This document shows, one piece after another, positions 4,338 to 14,127 of a DNA stretch of 22,345 bases. Position numbers and translations under genes: made by a program. The notes beneath the pieces are model-generated. The model ran no database searches. It was not told the DNA's origin and saw only the letters and a program-made list of their open reading frames with translations. Each line of letters begins with the position of its first letter. Position 1 is the stretch's first letter. The stretch is from Fidelibacterota bacterium. Its GTDB lineage: Bacteria; Fidelibacterota; UBA2242. The stretch is from contig JAUSPJ010000238.1 in the NCBI GenBank assembly GCA_030655795.1, positions 1 through 22,345 of the forward strand. Reading direction: 5' to 3'.

Positions 4338-7169
4338 ATGCGAAAAGCAATTCTTTTGGTGGTGCTGGTTTTTGGATGTAGTTCCTTGATTTTTGCGGGT
4401 GTTACCGGAAAAATAGATGGGTCTATAACTGATAGTCAAACAGGTCAATCTCTAATCGGAGTAAATGTTGTTATTCAGGGGACCAGTTACGGAGCGGCGA
4501 CTGATAATGAGGGTTATTTTGTGATCTTGAATATTCCGGCCGGTAATTATTCTGTTAAAGCCTCGATGATCGGTTATCAGGATATTACGATGTCCGGGGT
4601 GCGAGTTTCGATTGATTTAAGCACAAGACTGGATTTCAAATTAAGTTCAGAGGTGCTGGAAGCGTCGGAATCGGTCGTCATTATTGCCAAGCGGCCGCTT
4701 CTGAAGCGGGATGAATTTACATCGAGAACCACGGTGAGCACCGAAGAGATCGAAATCCAGCCGATCGACGATTTTCAATCAATTGCTAGAAATCAGGCAG
4801 GTGTTGTCGGTAGTCACTTCCGGGGTGGAAGAACCGGAGAGGTGCTGGTATTAATCGATGGACTTCCGGTAAAGGACCCCGCCGGTGAATATTCTGGAAA
4901 TATGGGCGGGTTCACGGCGGATATTCCGGAAGCGGGCATTCAGGAGATGGAAATAACACTGGGCGGTTTCAGCGCGGAATATGGTAATGTTCAATCTGGT
5001 ATTCTTAATCTTGCGATGAAAGAAGGCGGTTCAAAATATTCCGGTAAAGTTCGAGTATCTTCTACGAATTTTGGCTCCGGGTTAAATGATTTATTAATGG
5101 GAGAGCGGGATCGCTGGTTTGATACAAAATATCAGCACAAGCTTGAGAATATATACCAGTTGTCGTTAAGCGGCCCTGTTCCGGGCTCCGGTTTATTGTT
5201 TGGTCAGCCGGGAGCATTAAACTTCTCTTTATCCGGAGAAATTACCGATCGCGGTCAGGGTTATTTCATTAATAGTAATTTATATAAGGAATCGCTTCAG
5301 GGGAAAATTACCGCCCGGCTGGGACGGAACATAAAGATATCAGCCGGCGGACTTTACTCGCGCAGAGAATGGGATCATTTCTATTTTCAGGCATCCAAGT
5401 ACGGCCCGGGCGATAATTATCTGGAAAATGAGTACGGACAATATAAATCGACGGGGAATAACACCATTCATCACTATGTTTATGTCAATAATCCAGCTAA
5501 GCATGACGATTACGGCGCCCGGTATGATTCCCTAACACAATTCATTATTGGACGGGATACGCTCTACAGCGATACGGTTTCCACGATCCATGTCGGTCCA
5601 ATGCAGGACTATCTGTGGAATTATGCCCAGTCAAGCAACAATCAATATATTGTTCTGACCCATCAACTGTCGGCGCGGACGTACTACGATTTCCGCTATC
5701 AGCGGTATTATTCCAACTATCATTACGCGACACCCGACATTGAGGATCGTGATGGCGACGGGAATACCACCGAAGATCTGGTTTGGGACCCCAATCTGGA
5801 AGGCCCTCATCCGATCTACCGTGAAAGATTGGATAATTATTGGTGGCTCCGCGGGGACGATCCCGGGTATCGCGATCAGACATCCGTCACCAATACGGTA
5901 AAGCTGGACCTGGTTTCCCAGCTGAATCACAATAATCTAGTAAAAAGCGGTTTGGAGTTTTCCCATCATGATATGGATGTGGAGAATGTCAGCTGGACCC
6001 TGGGGTACGGTACCAACCGCCTGGACATCTGGAAACAGGACATGATTGATGTCGGTGTCTATATTCAGGATAAAATTGATTACGAGGGAATCGTCGCCCT
6101 GATCGGTATCCGGTATGACTACTTTAATCCCTCCGGGTTCGGCGAGACTGTCACCTATCCCGGAGATTTCAGCAATCCCTTTACAGATGTGGATTCCATA
6201 GGCGAGGCGATTTTAATCGATCCACAAAAGGCGACTTATAAGCACCAGATCAGTCCCCGGATAGCCGTTTCCCACCCGATTACTGAGCGAGATATGATCC
6301 GTTTTTCTTATGGGCATTATTTCCAGCGCCCGGATGGGTATTACATGTACCGGAATTTAACTTACCGGGACTTGACGAAAGCCGGCAACTATGTGGGCAA
6401 CCCCGGTTTGGCGCCGGAAAAAACCGTCGCCTATGAAATCGGAGTGGAGCATCTGTTTACGGATAACATAAAGCTATCGATTAACGGATATTACAAAGAT
6501 GTTACCAATTTAATGAACATTTATCATTATGTCCTCCGTAACTATTATGGCACCGAAGCAAATATCTTTGTCAACGCTGATTACGGCAACATGAAAGGTC
6601 TCGAGTTCTCCCTGATCAAGCGCCTCGGTGATTTCTGGGGCGGATCTGTGAATTATACTTTTTCAGTTGTCAAGGGGCGCAGCTCCAGTACAACCAGTGG
6701 CGCAGGCGCTTTTGACAGTGAACGCCGCTTAAACGTTCTGGACTTTGATCAGACTCATACCGTCAATGCTAACCTTACTTTTAAAACACCCAGACGATAC
6801 GGGATAATCTGGGGCAGTTGGTTGGCAAACTTTCAGTATAATTACGGGAGCGGTTTGCCCTATTCGTCCTATGGTACCGGAAAAATCAACGATCTGAGGA
6901 TGCCCTGGACAAGCAATACCGACCTGCGGATCAGCAAAGATATCGGTATTGCCAGAACCACGCTGAATTTTTATCTCGATATATTCAACCTGTTTAACCG
7001 GCAGAATATCGATTGGATTGGCAGTTCCTATTATTATCAGGTTGATCAGAATTCTAAATGTGATCCGGCGGTCGTTTACAAAGAAGGTCTTGCCGGCGAT
7101 TATATCCGCAATCCGCAGACGTATAGTGATGAACGCCAGTTTCGCTTTGGAGTATCGATACAATTTTAA
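4338..7169 (+). CDS. TonB-dependent receptor with carboxypeptidase-regulatory-like domain (module A)
   Basis: A 943-residue outer-membrane receptor of the SusC/RagA-like type. The start at 4338 is chosen because GGAGG precedes it and the protein then begins with a signal peptide (MRKAILLVVLVFGCSSLIFA). The upstream in-frame ATG at 4269 would add 23 unlikely residues. A CarboxypepD_reg-like domain spans about 23-103 (GYFVILNIPAGNYSVKASM). The plug spans about 120-230 (FRGGRTGEVLVLIDGLPV; FSAEYGNVQSGILN). The rest is a 22-strand-type barrel ending in an aromatic residue (FGVSIQF). An extracellular-type loop near residue 468 holds DRDGDGNTTED, a DxDxDG calcium-loop pattern. Substrate unknown: partners in polysaccharide or peptide uptake are not encoded beside it, and the neighbours suggest export or surface assembly. 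First gene of module A. Confidence 0.9.
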   Translation: MRKAILLVVLVFGCSSLIFAGVTGKIDGSITDSQTGQSLIGVNVVIQGTSYGAATDNEGYFVILNIPAGNYSVKASMIGYQDITMSGVRVSIDLSTRLDFKLSSEVLEASESVVIIAKRPLLKRDEFTSRTTVSTEEIEIQPIDDFQSIARNQAGVVGSHFRGGRTGEVLVLIDGLPVKDPAGEYSGNMGGFTADIPEAGIQEMEITLGGFSAEYGNVQSGILNLAMKEGGSKYSGKVRVSSTNFGSGLNDLLMGERDRWFDTKYQHKLENIYQLSLSGPVPGSGLLFGQPGALNFSLSGEITDRGQGYFINSNLYKESLQGKITARLGRNIKISAGGLYSRREWDHFYFQASKYGPGDNYLENEYGQYKSTGNNTIHHYVYVNNPAKHDDYGARYDSLTQFIIGRDTLYSDTVSTIHVGPMQDYLWNYAQSSNNQYIVLTHQLSARTYYDFRYQRYYSNYHYATPDIEDRDGDGNTTEDLVWDPNLEGPHPIYRERLDNYWWLRGDDPGYRDQTSVTNTVKLDLVSQLNHNNLVKSGLEFSHHDMDVENVSWTLGYGTNRLDIWKQDMIDVGVYIQDKIDYEGIVALIGIRYDYFNPSGFGETVTYPGDFSNPFTDVDSIGEAILIDPQKATYKHQISPRIAVSHPITERDMIRFSYGHYFQRPDGYYMYRNLTYRDLTKAGNYVGNPGLAPEKTVAYEIGVEHLFTDNIKLSINGYYKDVTNLMNIYHYVLRNYYGTEANIFVNADYGNMKGLEFSLIKRLGDFWGGSVNYTFSVVKGRSSSTTSGAGAFDSERRLNVLDFDQTHTVNANLTFKTPRRYGIIWGSWLANFQYNYGSGLPYSSYGTGKINDLRMPWTSNTDLRISKDIGIARTTLNFYLDIFNLFNRQNIDWIGSSYYYQVDQNSKCDPAVVYKEGLAGDYIRNPQTYSDERQFRFGVSIQF

Positions 7170-7198
7170 CAGAACAATAAATTTTCCGGAGGATATTA

Positions 7199-9214
7199 AT
7201 GAAGTTTAATCCTTATAAAACATCAGCAATAATACTGATTATAATTGTTATGGGAGGCCTGGTTTTATTTGCCGCAGACCAGAACTATCAACCGCGTGCG
7301 TTGGAAAAAACATTTGGGATTCAGGAATCGCCGGTAGTTCCCAACAACTGGAAATTTCACACAATCGGCGCGCTGTGGAATCGCGTGACAAATTTTAGCT
7401 ATCTGGGCGATGACGCTTATCAAAACCGGACGCCGTCCTGTGATTACCCCGGCGGCTCGGGGAATTCCTATCTCTACCGGGGCACGCTCTGGCTGCACGG
7501 TTTCGTCGATGGGGTTTTTCATTCAAGTATGGGCGAAGATAAGGAATTTTCGCCGCTTGATTCCGTTTACCTGGATACGCTGAGTATAAGGGCAGACCAG
7601 GAAACCTATACCCGTTACTACGACGTTTATGCTCCGGGCGCCAGCGGGCATTTTCCTCTGGGCCTGAAAGTTATTGAAAGAACCTATGCCTGGAGCGCCA
7701 GCTACGCCGGGGACTTTATCATCTACGAATATACGATCAAAAATGTTGGGATCGATACGGATGGGGATTATTATCCCGATACACCCCGGGATATTCAGAA
7801 TTTTTACTTTGGCGTCCGCATGGATGGCGATGTCTCCAAATTACCCACCTGGGGCGCCGAAGACAAGTATTCAAACCAGGATGATTGGGTCATGTGCAAT
7901 TCCCAGTGGGACTGGCTCGAAAGAACTCCTCAAATGGCGGGCTATGACCATGGTCTGACTGCCGAAGATGCCGATAGTAACATGGTATTCATGTTAGATT
8001 ATGACAATCCCTATTATCCTTCAGAGTATATTGTTGACGGTGTCGCGGTAAAGGATGATATGGGCAATCCAGGTGTTGATGGTGTATTACAGTCACCAGG
8101 CTTTTTAGGCATTAAAATACTGAAAACCGAACCGGAGATGAAACCCAGTTCCTTCCATATCTGTCATATCTACAACGATCCGGCGACCGACCAGGAAACC
8201 TGGGACAGAATGATCGGCGTGTCTGAATTTGAAGACATATCGATTTATCCAGGCGGGGGAGGTGCCGCCTATCCGGCTCACGATTACCGGGGCATTTTTA
8301 CGATTGGTCCACTGGCTAATTTCTCCACCGGCGATTCGATAGTTGTCACCATGGCGCTGGGTGTCGGCAGCGACCCGGACAGCGGTGGAATCTATAGCAT
8401 GGTAAAGTTAGTGCAGATCATGAAAGTCGCCCAGTTTATCGTGGATAACGACTATGTGTTAGCGGTTGATCCGCCAAAAGCTCCTACGGTAAGTGTCAGT
8501 AATTATGTTATTAACGGAGTGACCGAGGGAGTTACCCTGACCTGGGATAACCTGGCTGAGGACAACACCTATTTTCAATTTTATAAAGTATCCAAAGGCA
8601 CAAAGGGGACAGGCGGCGTTGTATGGCAAACCCTGGCGACCTATTATGACACTCTTGGCAGCGCTTCCTGGCCACCCCCGGCAGGCTCTAATTCCGGCAC
8701 CTACCAACTGATTGATAGTGATATAACCAACGGCCTGGTTTACCATTATTCCGTTCAGGCCTTTACCGAAGTGATCAACGATCCGATCCCGCTCGGTCAG
8801 GCGTCTACCCAGTTAACCGATCAGAAGAGTTATAGGGTAATCTCGCCATCAAATCCGGTGGCAACCGAATCACTGGATCGCGTGAAGGTTGTGCCGAATC
8901 CCTATATCGGCAGCGCCAGGTGGAACAATCCGGCGCCCAGCGATAATTTTCCCTGGAAACACCGCTTGCAGTTCACAAACTTGCCATCCGATGCAAAGAT
9001 CAAAATTTTCACTCTTGATGGTGATTATGTAGCGGAAATCAAGGCAAACCAATCGGTTGTAGTCGGTGAAGAGTTTAACATTTCCAGTCCCAGTGTTGCC
9101 GAGTGGGACCTGATGACACGCAACAATCAGGAAGCGGCGCCCGGAATCTACATGTATGTGCTTGATTCCCCATCATTGGGTCAAAAGGTTGGCAAATTTG
9201 TAATTGTAAGATAA
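7199..9214 (+). CDS. Exported Fn3-like protein with VVPNPY-type C-terminal domain (module A)
   Basis: A 671-residue exported protein. Residues 1-25 form a signal peptide (IILIIIVMGGLVLFA). The N-terminal 400 residues are a Trp/Tyr-rich beta domain with D/G-rich turns (TDGDYYPDTPRD), without a recognisable enzyme motif. About residues 424-530 resemble a fibronectin type III domain (VTLTWDNLAEDNTYFQFYKV). The C-terminus from about 562 (VKVVPNPYIGSARWNNP, then KIKIFTLDGDYVAEI and KVGKFVIVR) resembles the FlgD-Ig-like / type IX sorting-like domain. It follows the receptor by 29 nt with GGAGG before the ATG. Paralogous to the protein at 16998-20297, to which the C-terminal domain is very similar in pattern. 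Likely a surface-exposed partner of the receptor; no reaction can be assigned. Confidence 0.85.
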   Translation: MKFNPYKTSAIILIIIVMGGLVLFAADQNYQPRALEKTFGIQESPVVPNNWKFHTIGALWNRVTNFSYLGDDAYQNRTPSCDYPGGSGNSYLYRGTLWLHGFVDGVFHSSMGEDKEFSPLDSVYLDTLSIRADQETYTRYYDVYAPGASGHFPLGLKVIERTYAWSASYAGDFIIYEYTIKNVGIDTDGDYYPDTPRDIQNFYFGVRMDGDVSKLPTWGAEDKYSNQDDWVMCNSQWDWLERTPQMAGYDHGLTAEDADSNMVFMLDYDNPYYPSEYIVDGVAVKDDMGNPGVDGVLQSPGFLGIKILKTEPEMKPSSFHICHIYNDPATDQETWDRMIGVSEFEDISIYPGGGGAAYPAHDYRGIFTIGPLANFSTGDSIVVTMALGVGSDPDSGGIYSMVKLVQIMKVAQFIVDNDYVLAVDPPKAPTVSVSNYVINGVTEGVTLTWDNLAEDNTYFQFYKVSKGTKGTGGVVWQTLATYYDTLGSASWPPPAGSNSGTYQLIDSDITNGLVYHYSVQAFTEVINDPIPLGQASTQLTDQKSYRVISPSNPVATESLDRVKVVPNPYIGSARWNNPAPSDNFPWKHRLQFTNLPSDAKIKIFTLDGDYVAEIKANQSVVVGEEFNISSPSVAEWDLMTRNNQEAAPGIYMYVLDSPSLGQKVGKFVIVR

Positions 9215-9227
9215 AAGGAATATTGAG

Positions 9228-10226
9228 ATGATTAGGAAAATCTGTATTGTCTTTTTTATCATTAGCATAATGTTTTTTATTGATACAAAGGCAGAAGAAT
9301 TTGCCCCGGTTGCTACAGCGGTCGCCCAGTTTCTCGAAATCGGCCTCGGCGCCCGCGCCACGGGGATGGGCGAAGCGGTTACTGCTATTACAAATGATGC
9401 CGGTTCGGTTTTCTGGAACCCGGCCGGTCTCGCTGACGTTGATGGCCGCAGTCTTTTTTCCGCGTATAATACATGGCCGGCCGGTATTTCGATTGGCGGA
9501 CTTTCGGCCGCAATGAAATTAGGTAATATTGGGACTTTTGCTGTCAGTACTGTCTATCTGGTTACCGATGATATGGAAATAACCACAATTGATTTTCCTG
9601 AGGGAACGGGAGAATATTTTAACATTTCCAATTATAGCCTGGGTCTGACATACTCCCGGTATTTGACAGATAAAGTGTCGGTTGGGGTCACTACGAAATT
9701 GGTTCATGAAGGATATTGGGATTACTCATATTCAAGTTGGGCAATTGATTTGGGAACTTTGTATCGTACCGGATTTCGCGGACTTAATATCGCCATGTCA
9801 ATTCTGAATTTCGGGCCTGAGGTAAAATTCAGCGGCAATTACATTGATTACAGTGATGATAAATCTTATGCTGCTGATCCGCAGAAGCCCAAAACTTTCG
9901 ATAAATATTCCTTGCCGGTGAATTTCAGGTTTGGGGTCAGCATGTATCTGATCGACACGGATATTCATCGATTAATTTCCGCTTTTGATATGGTTCATCC
10001 GAACAATAATCTGGAACAATATAATCTGGGTTTTGAATATTCGATGAATAAAATGTTTTACTTACGAAGTGGATACCGGTTTAATACAGATGAAGGCGGC
10101 CTGTCTTTAGGGGCTGGTATAGATCTAAAAATGGGCGAGAGTTTAAATCTCCGGACGGATTATTCCTATGCGGATATGGGCATATTAAAATCTATTCACA
10201 GATTTTCATTGGGAATAGATTTTTAA
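9228..10226 (+). CDS. PorV/PorQ-family outer-membrane barrel protein (module A)
   Basis: A 332-residue FadL-like beta-barrel protein with a signal peptide (about 1-22). Family motifs are FLEIGLGARATGMGEAV (35-51) and VFWNPAGLA (about 62-70). The protein then alternates beta strands to a C-terminal phenylalanine (FSLGIDF). In Bacteroidetes, PorV shuttles type IX substrates to the attachment machinery and PorQ anchors them; which role applies here is unknown. The module partners end in type-A or VVPNPY sorting-like domains, consistent with export or anchoring of those proteins. The start has AAAAGGA before it. The gene is 13 nt after its upstream neighbour, so they form one transcription unit. 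Confidence 0.88.
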   Translation: MIRKICIVFFIISIMFFIDTKAEEFAPVATAVAQFLEIGLGARATGMGEAVTAITNDAGSVFWNPAGLADVDGRSLFSAYNTWPAGISIGGLSAAMKLGNIGTFAVSTVYLVTDDMEITTIDFPEGTGEYFNISNYSLGLTYSRYLTDKVSVGVTTKLVHEGYWDYSYSSWAIDLGTLYRTGFRGLNIAMSILNFGPEVKFSGNYIDYSDDKSYAADPQKPKTFDKYSLPVNFRFGVSMYLIDTDIHRLISAFDMVHPNNNLEQYNLGFEYSMNKMFYLRSGYRFNTDEGGLSLGAGIDLKMGESLNLRTDYSYADMGILKSIHRFSLGIDF

Positions 10227-10276
10227 ATGTTAAACTATAAACAAGAATGTTGTTAAACCTAAAAAAAGGAGGACTT

Positions 10277-11953
10277 ATGAGAAAGAACATTGCTACAATT
10301 TTTCTCATGGTAGTTACGTTGCTTCTGTTATCGCCGATGAATCTATTGGCTATCAACGGTTTCACCCGTTCAGCCGAGATTCCAGTACCGGAGGCAGATT
10401 TGAACAATGGCGGAATCGGAAACATGATTTCGGGAGTTGATGTTGATGGTGATGGCAAGACCGAGATTTATTTCGTCAACAACAACTGGAATGATGGTGC
10501 TACGGAAGTGATTCCACGGATTTACAAGTTGGAATATGATGGCAGCGACTGGGTAGTTGTCTGGCAAGCAGCGGTTGAACCATTTTACCAGAATACCTGG
10601 CCTTGTTTATCTCTGGCTGATTTAGATGGAGATGGCAAAATGGAATTGGTCTGGGGACCGGTGAACAGTACGGCAGTTTCGGCCAATCCTGACCGGGTAT
10701 TGGTATATGAGCATGCCGGCGGTGATGTTTTTGGTGTAGATGATGGCGCTGGCGGCTATATTCCGAATTCCAGTTGGACCATTGTTGCCGAAGACAATGT
10801 CAATTTACGTCCAATGGATTGGGAGATTGTCGATATTGATGGTGACGGTGTTGATGAAATTATTTTTGCAGATCGTAAAGGCAGTTCGGACGGATATTAT
10901 TTTGGTGTTTTTTCTGTAGATGATATTCCTGATGATGGCGCTGGTACTGAAACTTGGACGTTGGAGATCAGTGGCAAAGATTTCACTTTATCATCAGGGA
11001 TAGAGAACAAATGGGATGTAGCCGTAGTTGGCAGCAATTGTTATATATTTTGTGAATCTGAGATCTCAAAGCTTTCCTGGGACGGTAGCGCCTGGAGTTA
11101 TACGGCGCTTTCACCCATGGCGGGCGGTTCATCAGTACAATCTGCTCAGGTAGTTGATTTAGACGGAGACGGTACGAAAGAGATTATTACCGCAGTATAT
11201 GATTGGGGAGATGACGCCAAAAAAGCTGTCATGTTACTAAAGGAAGATGGCGACACCCTGAAGCATTATGAGTTGGTTAATACCTCTTCCTATTTCACCA
11301 GCGGTTCTCGCGGCTTGTGGGGCAGTGACGTCGGAGACATCGATCAAGATGGGAAGTTGGATTTTGTATTCGGTTCTCGCGCTGGTGATGTAAATGCCCG
11401 AATTTTTCTCTTTTCCTACAAAGGCGGAGACATCACTTCTCCGGACAGTTATGAATTTTCGGTAATTGATGAGGCTTATGTTGCCGAAGGCGGCATCTGG
11501 AGTGTCGTTAATATTGTCAATATTGATGATGACCCTGAATTAGAAGTTCTGTATACTTCCAGCGCTTCTTACGGCGGCGATATTTTCACTCCCGCCCATT
11601 CCGCCCCTATTATTATACTCGATCCGGTCGGCACAAGCGGTATAGAAATTGAAAATAAGGAAGTGCTTATCGCCGAAAAATATGTTCTGCATCAGAACTA
11701 CCCGAATCCGTTCAACCCAACCACGACAATTGCATTCGATATTCCTGTTTCAAAGCATGTTCGCTTAATAATCTACGACATGCTGGGATGTGAAGTAATC
11801 TCTCTGGTTGACAATGAATTACAGCCGGGAAGACATTTGGCTATCTGGAACGGTAAGGATAAATACGGGCACAATGTATCTACAGGTGTTTATATTTATC
11901 AATTACGGACTGAAAATATCACGAGGTCCAAGACCATGACGTTTATTAAATAA
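10277..11953 (+). CDS. Secreted FG-GAP/VCBS-like propeller protein with type-A C-terminal domain (module A)
   Basis: A 558-residue exported protein. The start at 10277 follows AAAAGGAGGACTT; the upstream in-frame ATG at 10247 would add 10 residues before the signal peptide and is not preferred. The signal peptide is about 1-26. Six FG-GAP-like blades carry DxDGDG calcium loops: DVDGDGKTEIYF (about 53), DLDGDGKMELVW (114), DIDGDGVDEIIF (185), DLDGDGTKEIIT (293), DIDQDGKLDFVF (353) and a degenerate NIDDDPELEVLY (414). From about 473 the C-terminus reads QNYPNPFNPTTTIAFDIP, ending SKTMTFIK, typical of the type IX type-A sorting domain. Role: probably a surface adhesin or structural protein. It closes module A, followed directly by a strong terminator. 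Confidence 0.88.
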   Translation: MRKNIATIFLMVVTLLLLSPMNLLAINGFTRSAEIPVPEADLNNGGIGNMISGVDVDGDGKTEIYFVNNNWNDGATEVIPRIYKLEYDGSDWVVVWQAAVEPFYQNTWPCLSLADLDGDGKMELVWGPVNSTAVSANPDRVLVYEHAGGDVFGVDDGAGGYIPNSSWTIVAEDNVNLRPMDWEIVDIDGDGVDEIIFADRKGSSDGYYFGVFSVDDIPDDGAGTETWTLEISGKDFTLSSGIENKWDVAVVGSNCYIFCESEISKLSWDGSAWSYTALSPMAGGSSVQSAQVVDLDGDGTKEIITAVYDWGDDAKKAVMLLKEDGDTLKHYELVNTSSYFTSGSRGLWGSDVGDIDQDGKLDFVFGSRAGDVNARIFLFSYKGGDITSPDSYEFSVIDEAYVAEGGIWSVVNIVNIDDDPELEVLYTSSASYGGDIFTPAHSAPIIILDPVGTSGIEIENKEVLIAEKYVLHQNYPNPFNPTTTIAFDIPVSKHVRLIIYDMLGCEVISLVDNELQPGRHLAIWNGKDKYGHNVSTGVYIYQLRTENITRSKTMTFIK

Positions 11954-11969
11954 ACGAGACATGTAAATG

Positions 11970-12001
11970 AACAAAAAGGGGGCAGTTGCCCCCTTTTTGT
12001 T
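11970..12001 (+). terminator. Strong intrinsic terminator after module A
   Basis: A perfect 14-bp stem, AACAAAAAGGGGGC and its complement, around the loop AGTT, with a T-rich 3' arm (CCCCCTTTTTGTT). It lies 17 nt after the module A stop codon. The A-rich 5' arm and T-rich 3' arm make it bidirectional in principle. Confidence 0.85.
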
Positions 12002-12056
12002 ACCGTAACATTAATTGTTCGTATCTATAAACATGATTTAAAAATTCTGTGGTTAG

Positions 12057-12193
12057 ATCCGATGTGGATGGAGAGTCATGGAATTGGTGTCGGCAGTGTT
12101 TGGATTCCCGTCGCTAAATGGTAGTTAGTTAGAACTCTTTACAATTTATTTAAAAAACTTGTTGATTTCAAAATCCATTTAACTAAATTAAAC
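12057..12193 (+). promoter_or_regulatory. Duplicated leader repeat, copy B
   Basis: Aligns with 4093-4232, with a 35-nt identical block (12135-12169). Starts ATCCGATG and ends with TAAATTAAAC. It lies 66 nt before the FG-GAP gene start and likely carries the same promoter/leader as module A. The CCGAT/GTCGG arms preserve the stem of copy A by a U-G wobble. Confidence 0.6.
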
Positions 12194-12258
12194 ATATAGT
12201 TAATAAGTAAAGTGCACAATGAAATAATTGTTTTTAACCCAAAATAAGGAGATTCCCT

Positions 12259-14040
12259 ATGAAGTTGTTACGTTTATTTTTACTGGTTGCCATGTGTGTG
12301 ACCATTGTTTTCGCTCAGAGTGCTACTCCAGGTGACAATACCAATTTAAAATTGGTCGCAAAATGGGCCTGGAACCCGGAAGATCCGATCGCGATCAACA
12401 GTGTGCGCGGTCTGGTGGCAGGTAAAGATATCGATGATGACGGTCTTCTTGAAATATGGTGTACAAACTATGATGGCGGCGGCGGCATAGCGGGCTTTGA
12501 AATGGTCAACGACAGCACTCTGGAACTCATTTACGCTGATACCAGCGGCAGCGGATACTATAGTGGTACACGTTGGGTTGAGATTTGTGATTTGGACGGC
12601 GACGGCTTAAAAGAAGCTGTTTATTTTGCCGGTCGTTATGCCTCCGATCCAAAAGCCGGTCTGTATATTGTTGAATGCACCGGCGATAATACCTTCGCCG
12701 ATCCGGTTTTTTTTCCTATTAACAGTCTCGGCTTTACCTTCAATGGCATGCAAAACCTGAATGAGTTGCGCGTTGAACATTTTATCGTTGAAGATGTTGA
12801 CGGTGATGGTGTTGAAGAACTTGTTTTTGCCACAAACGGCGCTTCCTTTGTTACCGATTATATTGATACAACCATTGTTGGTACAGATACTACTATCAAC
12901 ACCTACGGTCATTCCGAAGACTTTTTCGGAGTATTGAGCGTCTCCGGTGATCTGCAAAGTGGTTTCGGAACAATTGCTCCCGAATTTGTGACATCGGCGC
13001 GTGACATTGATATGGGAACTGTCGGGCCCGACGATCCCATGTTTGGGCGTGACAACCGTCTGGGCGGCGGCAGTGCGATCTGCGTGGGTGTTGCCGATAC
13101 AGATGGTGACGGACTTAAGGAGCTGGTTTTGCATTCCTGGAATAATTTCAATACTACGTTTGTGGAAGTAACCGGCGCCGATACCTATTCTTTTGGGGAT
13201 ACCACCTACCAGAAAATGACCGCAGCGGACCACACCTGTCTCAAAAATTTCACTGTGCTGGATATTGATAATGACGGCAAAGATGAAGTGTTTATGAGTG
13301 TCTACAGCTCCGGTGAAGTATTTATGATTAAGGATAAAAATGGAAAAGCAACAAACTTTGATTCCACAGAATATGAATTAATCTTAAGTGATATCAGGTA
13401 CCGTGCTTTCTTCGGTATGGCTTCCGGTGATATTGATCAGGACGGCTTGCCGGATCTATATATTTCTACAGATACTCCTATTTATGATGTGCTTAATCTG
13501 GAATACAACAATGGTACATGGGATATTTATACATTGTTGACCGATTCTCTGGCTAATTCCGGCGAAGGTTTCTCGATTACCTGTGCCGTGGCTGATTTAG
13601 ATAAAGATGGTTTGGCGGAACTGATTACCGCACACCAGGGTGTCGAAGATACTGTGGTTATTGACGGACAAAATGTATTCAATCCGCATCACTGGTCGAT
13701 CCGTGTAATGAAATACGGCTCCGCTACCGGCGTTCGGGAAATGAATATAATCACACTGGAAAACTATGAATTAAGCCAGGCTTATCCGAATCCCTTTAAC
13801 CCTACCACCAATATCGAATTCAAACTTCCTCTCCAGAAACAGATTTCTCTGGTGATTTATAATACCCTGGGTCAGGAAGTCAGAAGACTGGTTGACAGAA
13901 AAACGTATCAGGCGGGTACCTACACCGTGACGTGGGACGGTACGGACGCCAACGGGCTTATGGTTCCATCCGGCGCCTATATTTACAGTCTCGAATTTGG
14001 CAATTTCAGAAAAACCAAAACTGTAACTTTATTGAAATAG
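12259..14040 (+). CDS. Secreted FG-GAP/VCBS-like propeller protein with type-A C-terminal domain (module B)
   Basis: A 593-residue exported protein. The signal peptide (MKLLRLFLLVAMCVTIVFA) ends near residue 19. Seven DxDxDG blades are visible, for example DIDDDGLLEIW (about 57), DLDGDGLKEAVY (111), DVDGDGVEELVF (178), DTDGDGLKELVL (279), DIDNDGKDEVFM (335), DIDQDGLPDLYI (391) and DLDKDGLAELIT (445). From about 508 the C-terminus has AYPNPFNPTTNIEFKLP and ends KTKTVTLLK, a type-A sorting domain. AAGGAG precedes the ATG by seven bases. A paralogue of the 10277-11953 product, but here it is the first gene of its module, right after the leader repeat, and it is separated from the receptor by a terminator-like hairpin. 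Likely a cell-surface propeller protein, function unknown. Confidence 0.88.
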   Translation: MKLLRLFLLVAMCVTIVFAQSATPGDNTNLKLVAKWAWNPEDPIAINSVRGLVAGKDIDDDGLLEIWCTNYDGGGGIAGFEMVNDSTLELIYADTSGSGYYSGTRWVEICDLDGDGLKEAVYFAGRYASDPKAGLYIVECTGDNTFADPVFFPINSLGFTFNGMQNLNELRVEHFIVEDVDGDGVEELVFATNGASFVTDYIDTTIVGTDTTINTYGHSEDFFGVLSVSGDLQSGFGTIAPEFVTSARDIDMGTVGPDDPMFGRDNRLGGGSAICVGVADTDGDGLKELVLHSWNNFNTTFVEVTGADTYSFGDTTYQKMTAADHTCLKNFTVLDIDNDGKDEVFMSVYSSGEVFMIKDKNGKATNFDSTEYELILSDIRYRAFFGMASGDIDQDGLPDLYISTDTPIYDVLNLEYNNGTWDIYTLLTDSLANSGEGFSITCAVADLDKDGLAELITAHQGVEDTVVIDGQNVFNPHHWSIRVMKYGSATGVREMNIITLENYELSQAYPNPFNPTTNIEFKLPLQKQISLVIYNTLGQEVRRLVDRKTYQAGTYTVTWDGTDANGLMVPSGAYIYSLEFGNFRKTKTVTLLK

Positions 14041-14066
14041 CTATCTGACAATTGCTTAACAAAAAT

Positions 14067-14097
14067 AAATGGAGAGGTCTCTACGGCCTCTCCATTT
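14067..14097 (+). terminator. Terminator-like hairpin inside module B
   Basis: AAATGGAGAGG (14067-14077) pairs with CCTCTCCATTT (14087-14097) around a 9-nt loop, followed by a short T-run (CATTTTTAAG). It begins 27 nt after the FG-GAP stop codon, and the receptor starts just 31 nt after its end. The hairpin probably lets only part of transcription continue; with so little space, a fresh full promoter after it is unlikely. Confidence 0.7.
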
Positions 14098-14127
14098 TTA
14101 AGATTAATGTGAACAAGGTATGCGTCT

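Larger units (their letters stand above)
11954..12258. other. Intergenic region between modules A and B
   Basis: About 305 nt without a gene. It holds the module A terminator (11970-12001) and leader copy B (12057-12193). The last 65 nt before the start codon at 12259 are AT-rich with no further palindrome as strong as that in copy A. Confidence 0.5.

Noticed and set aside
10247..10276. Upstream ATG for the module A FG-GAP protein
   Set aside because: The ribosome binding site AAAGGAGG lies after this ATG and points to 10277, where a signal peptide begins.
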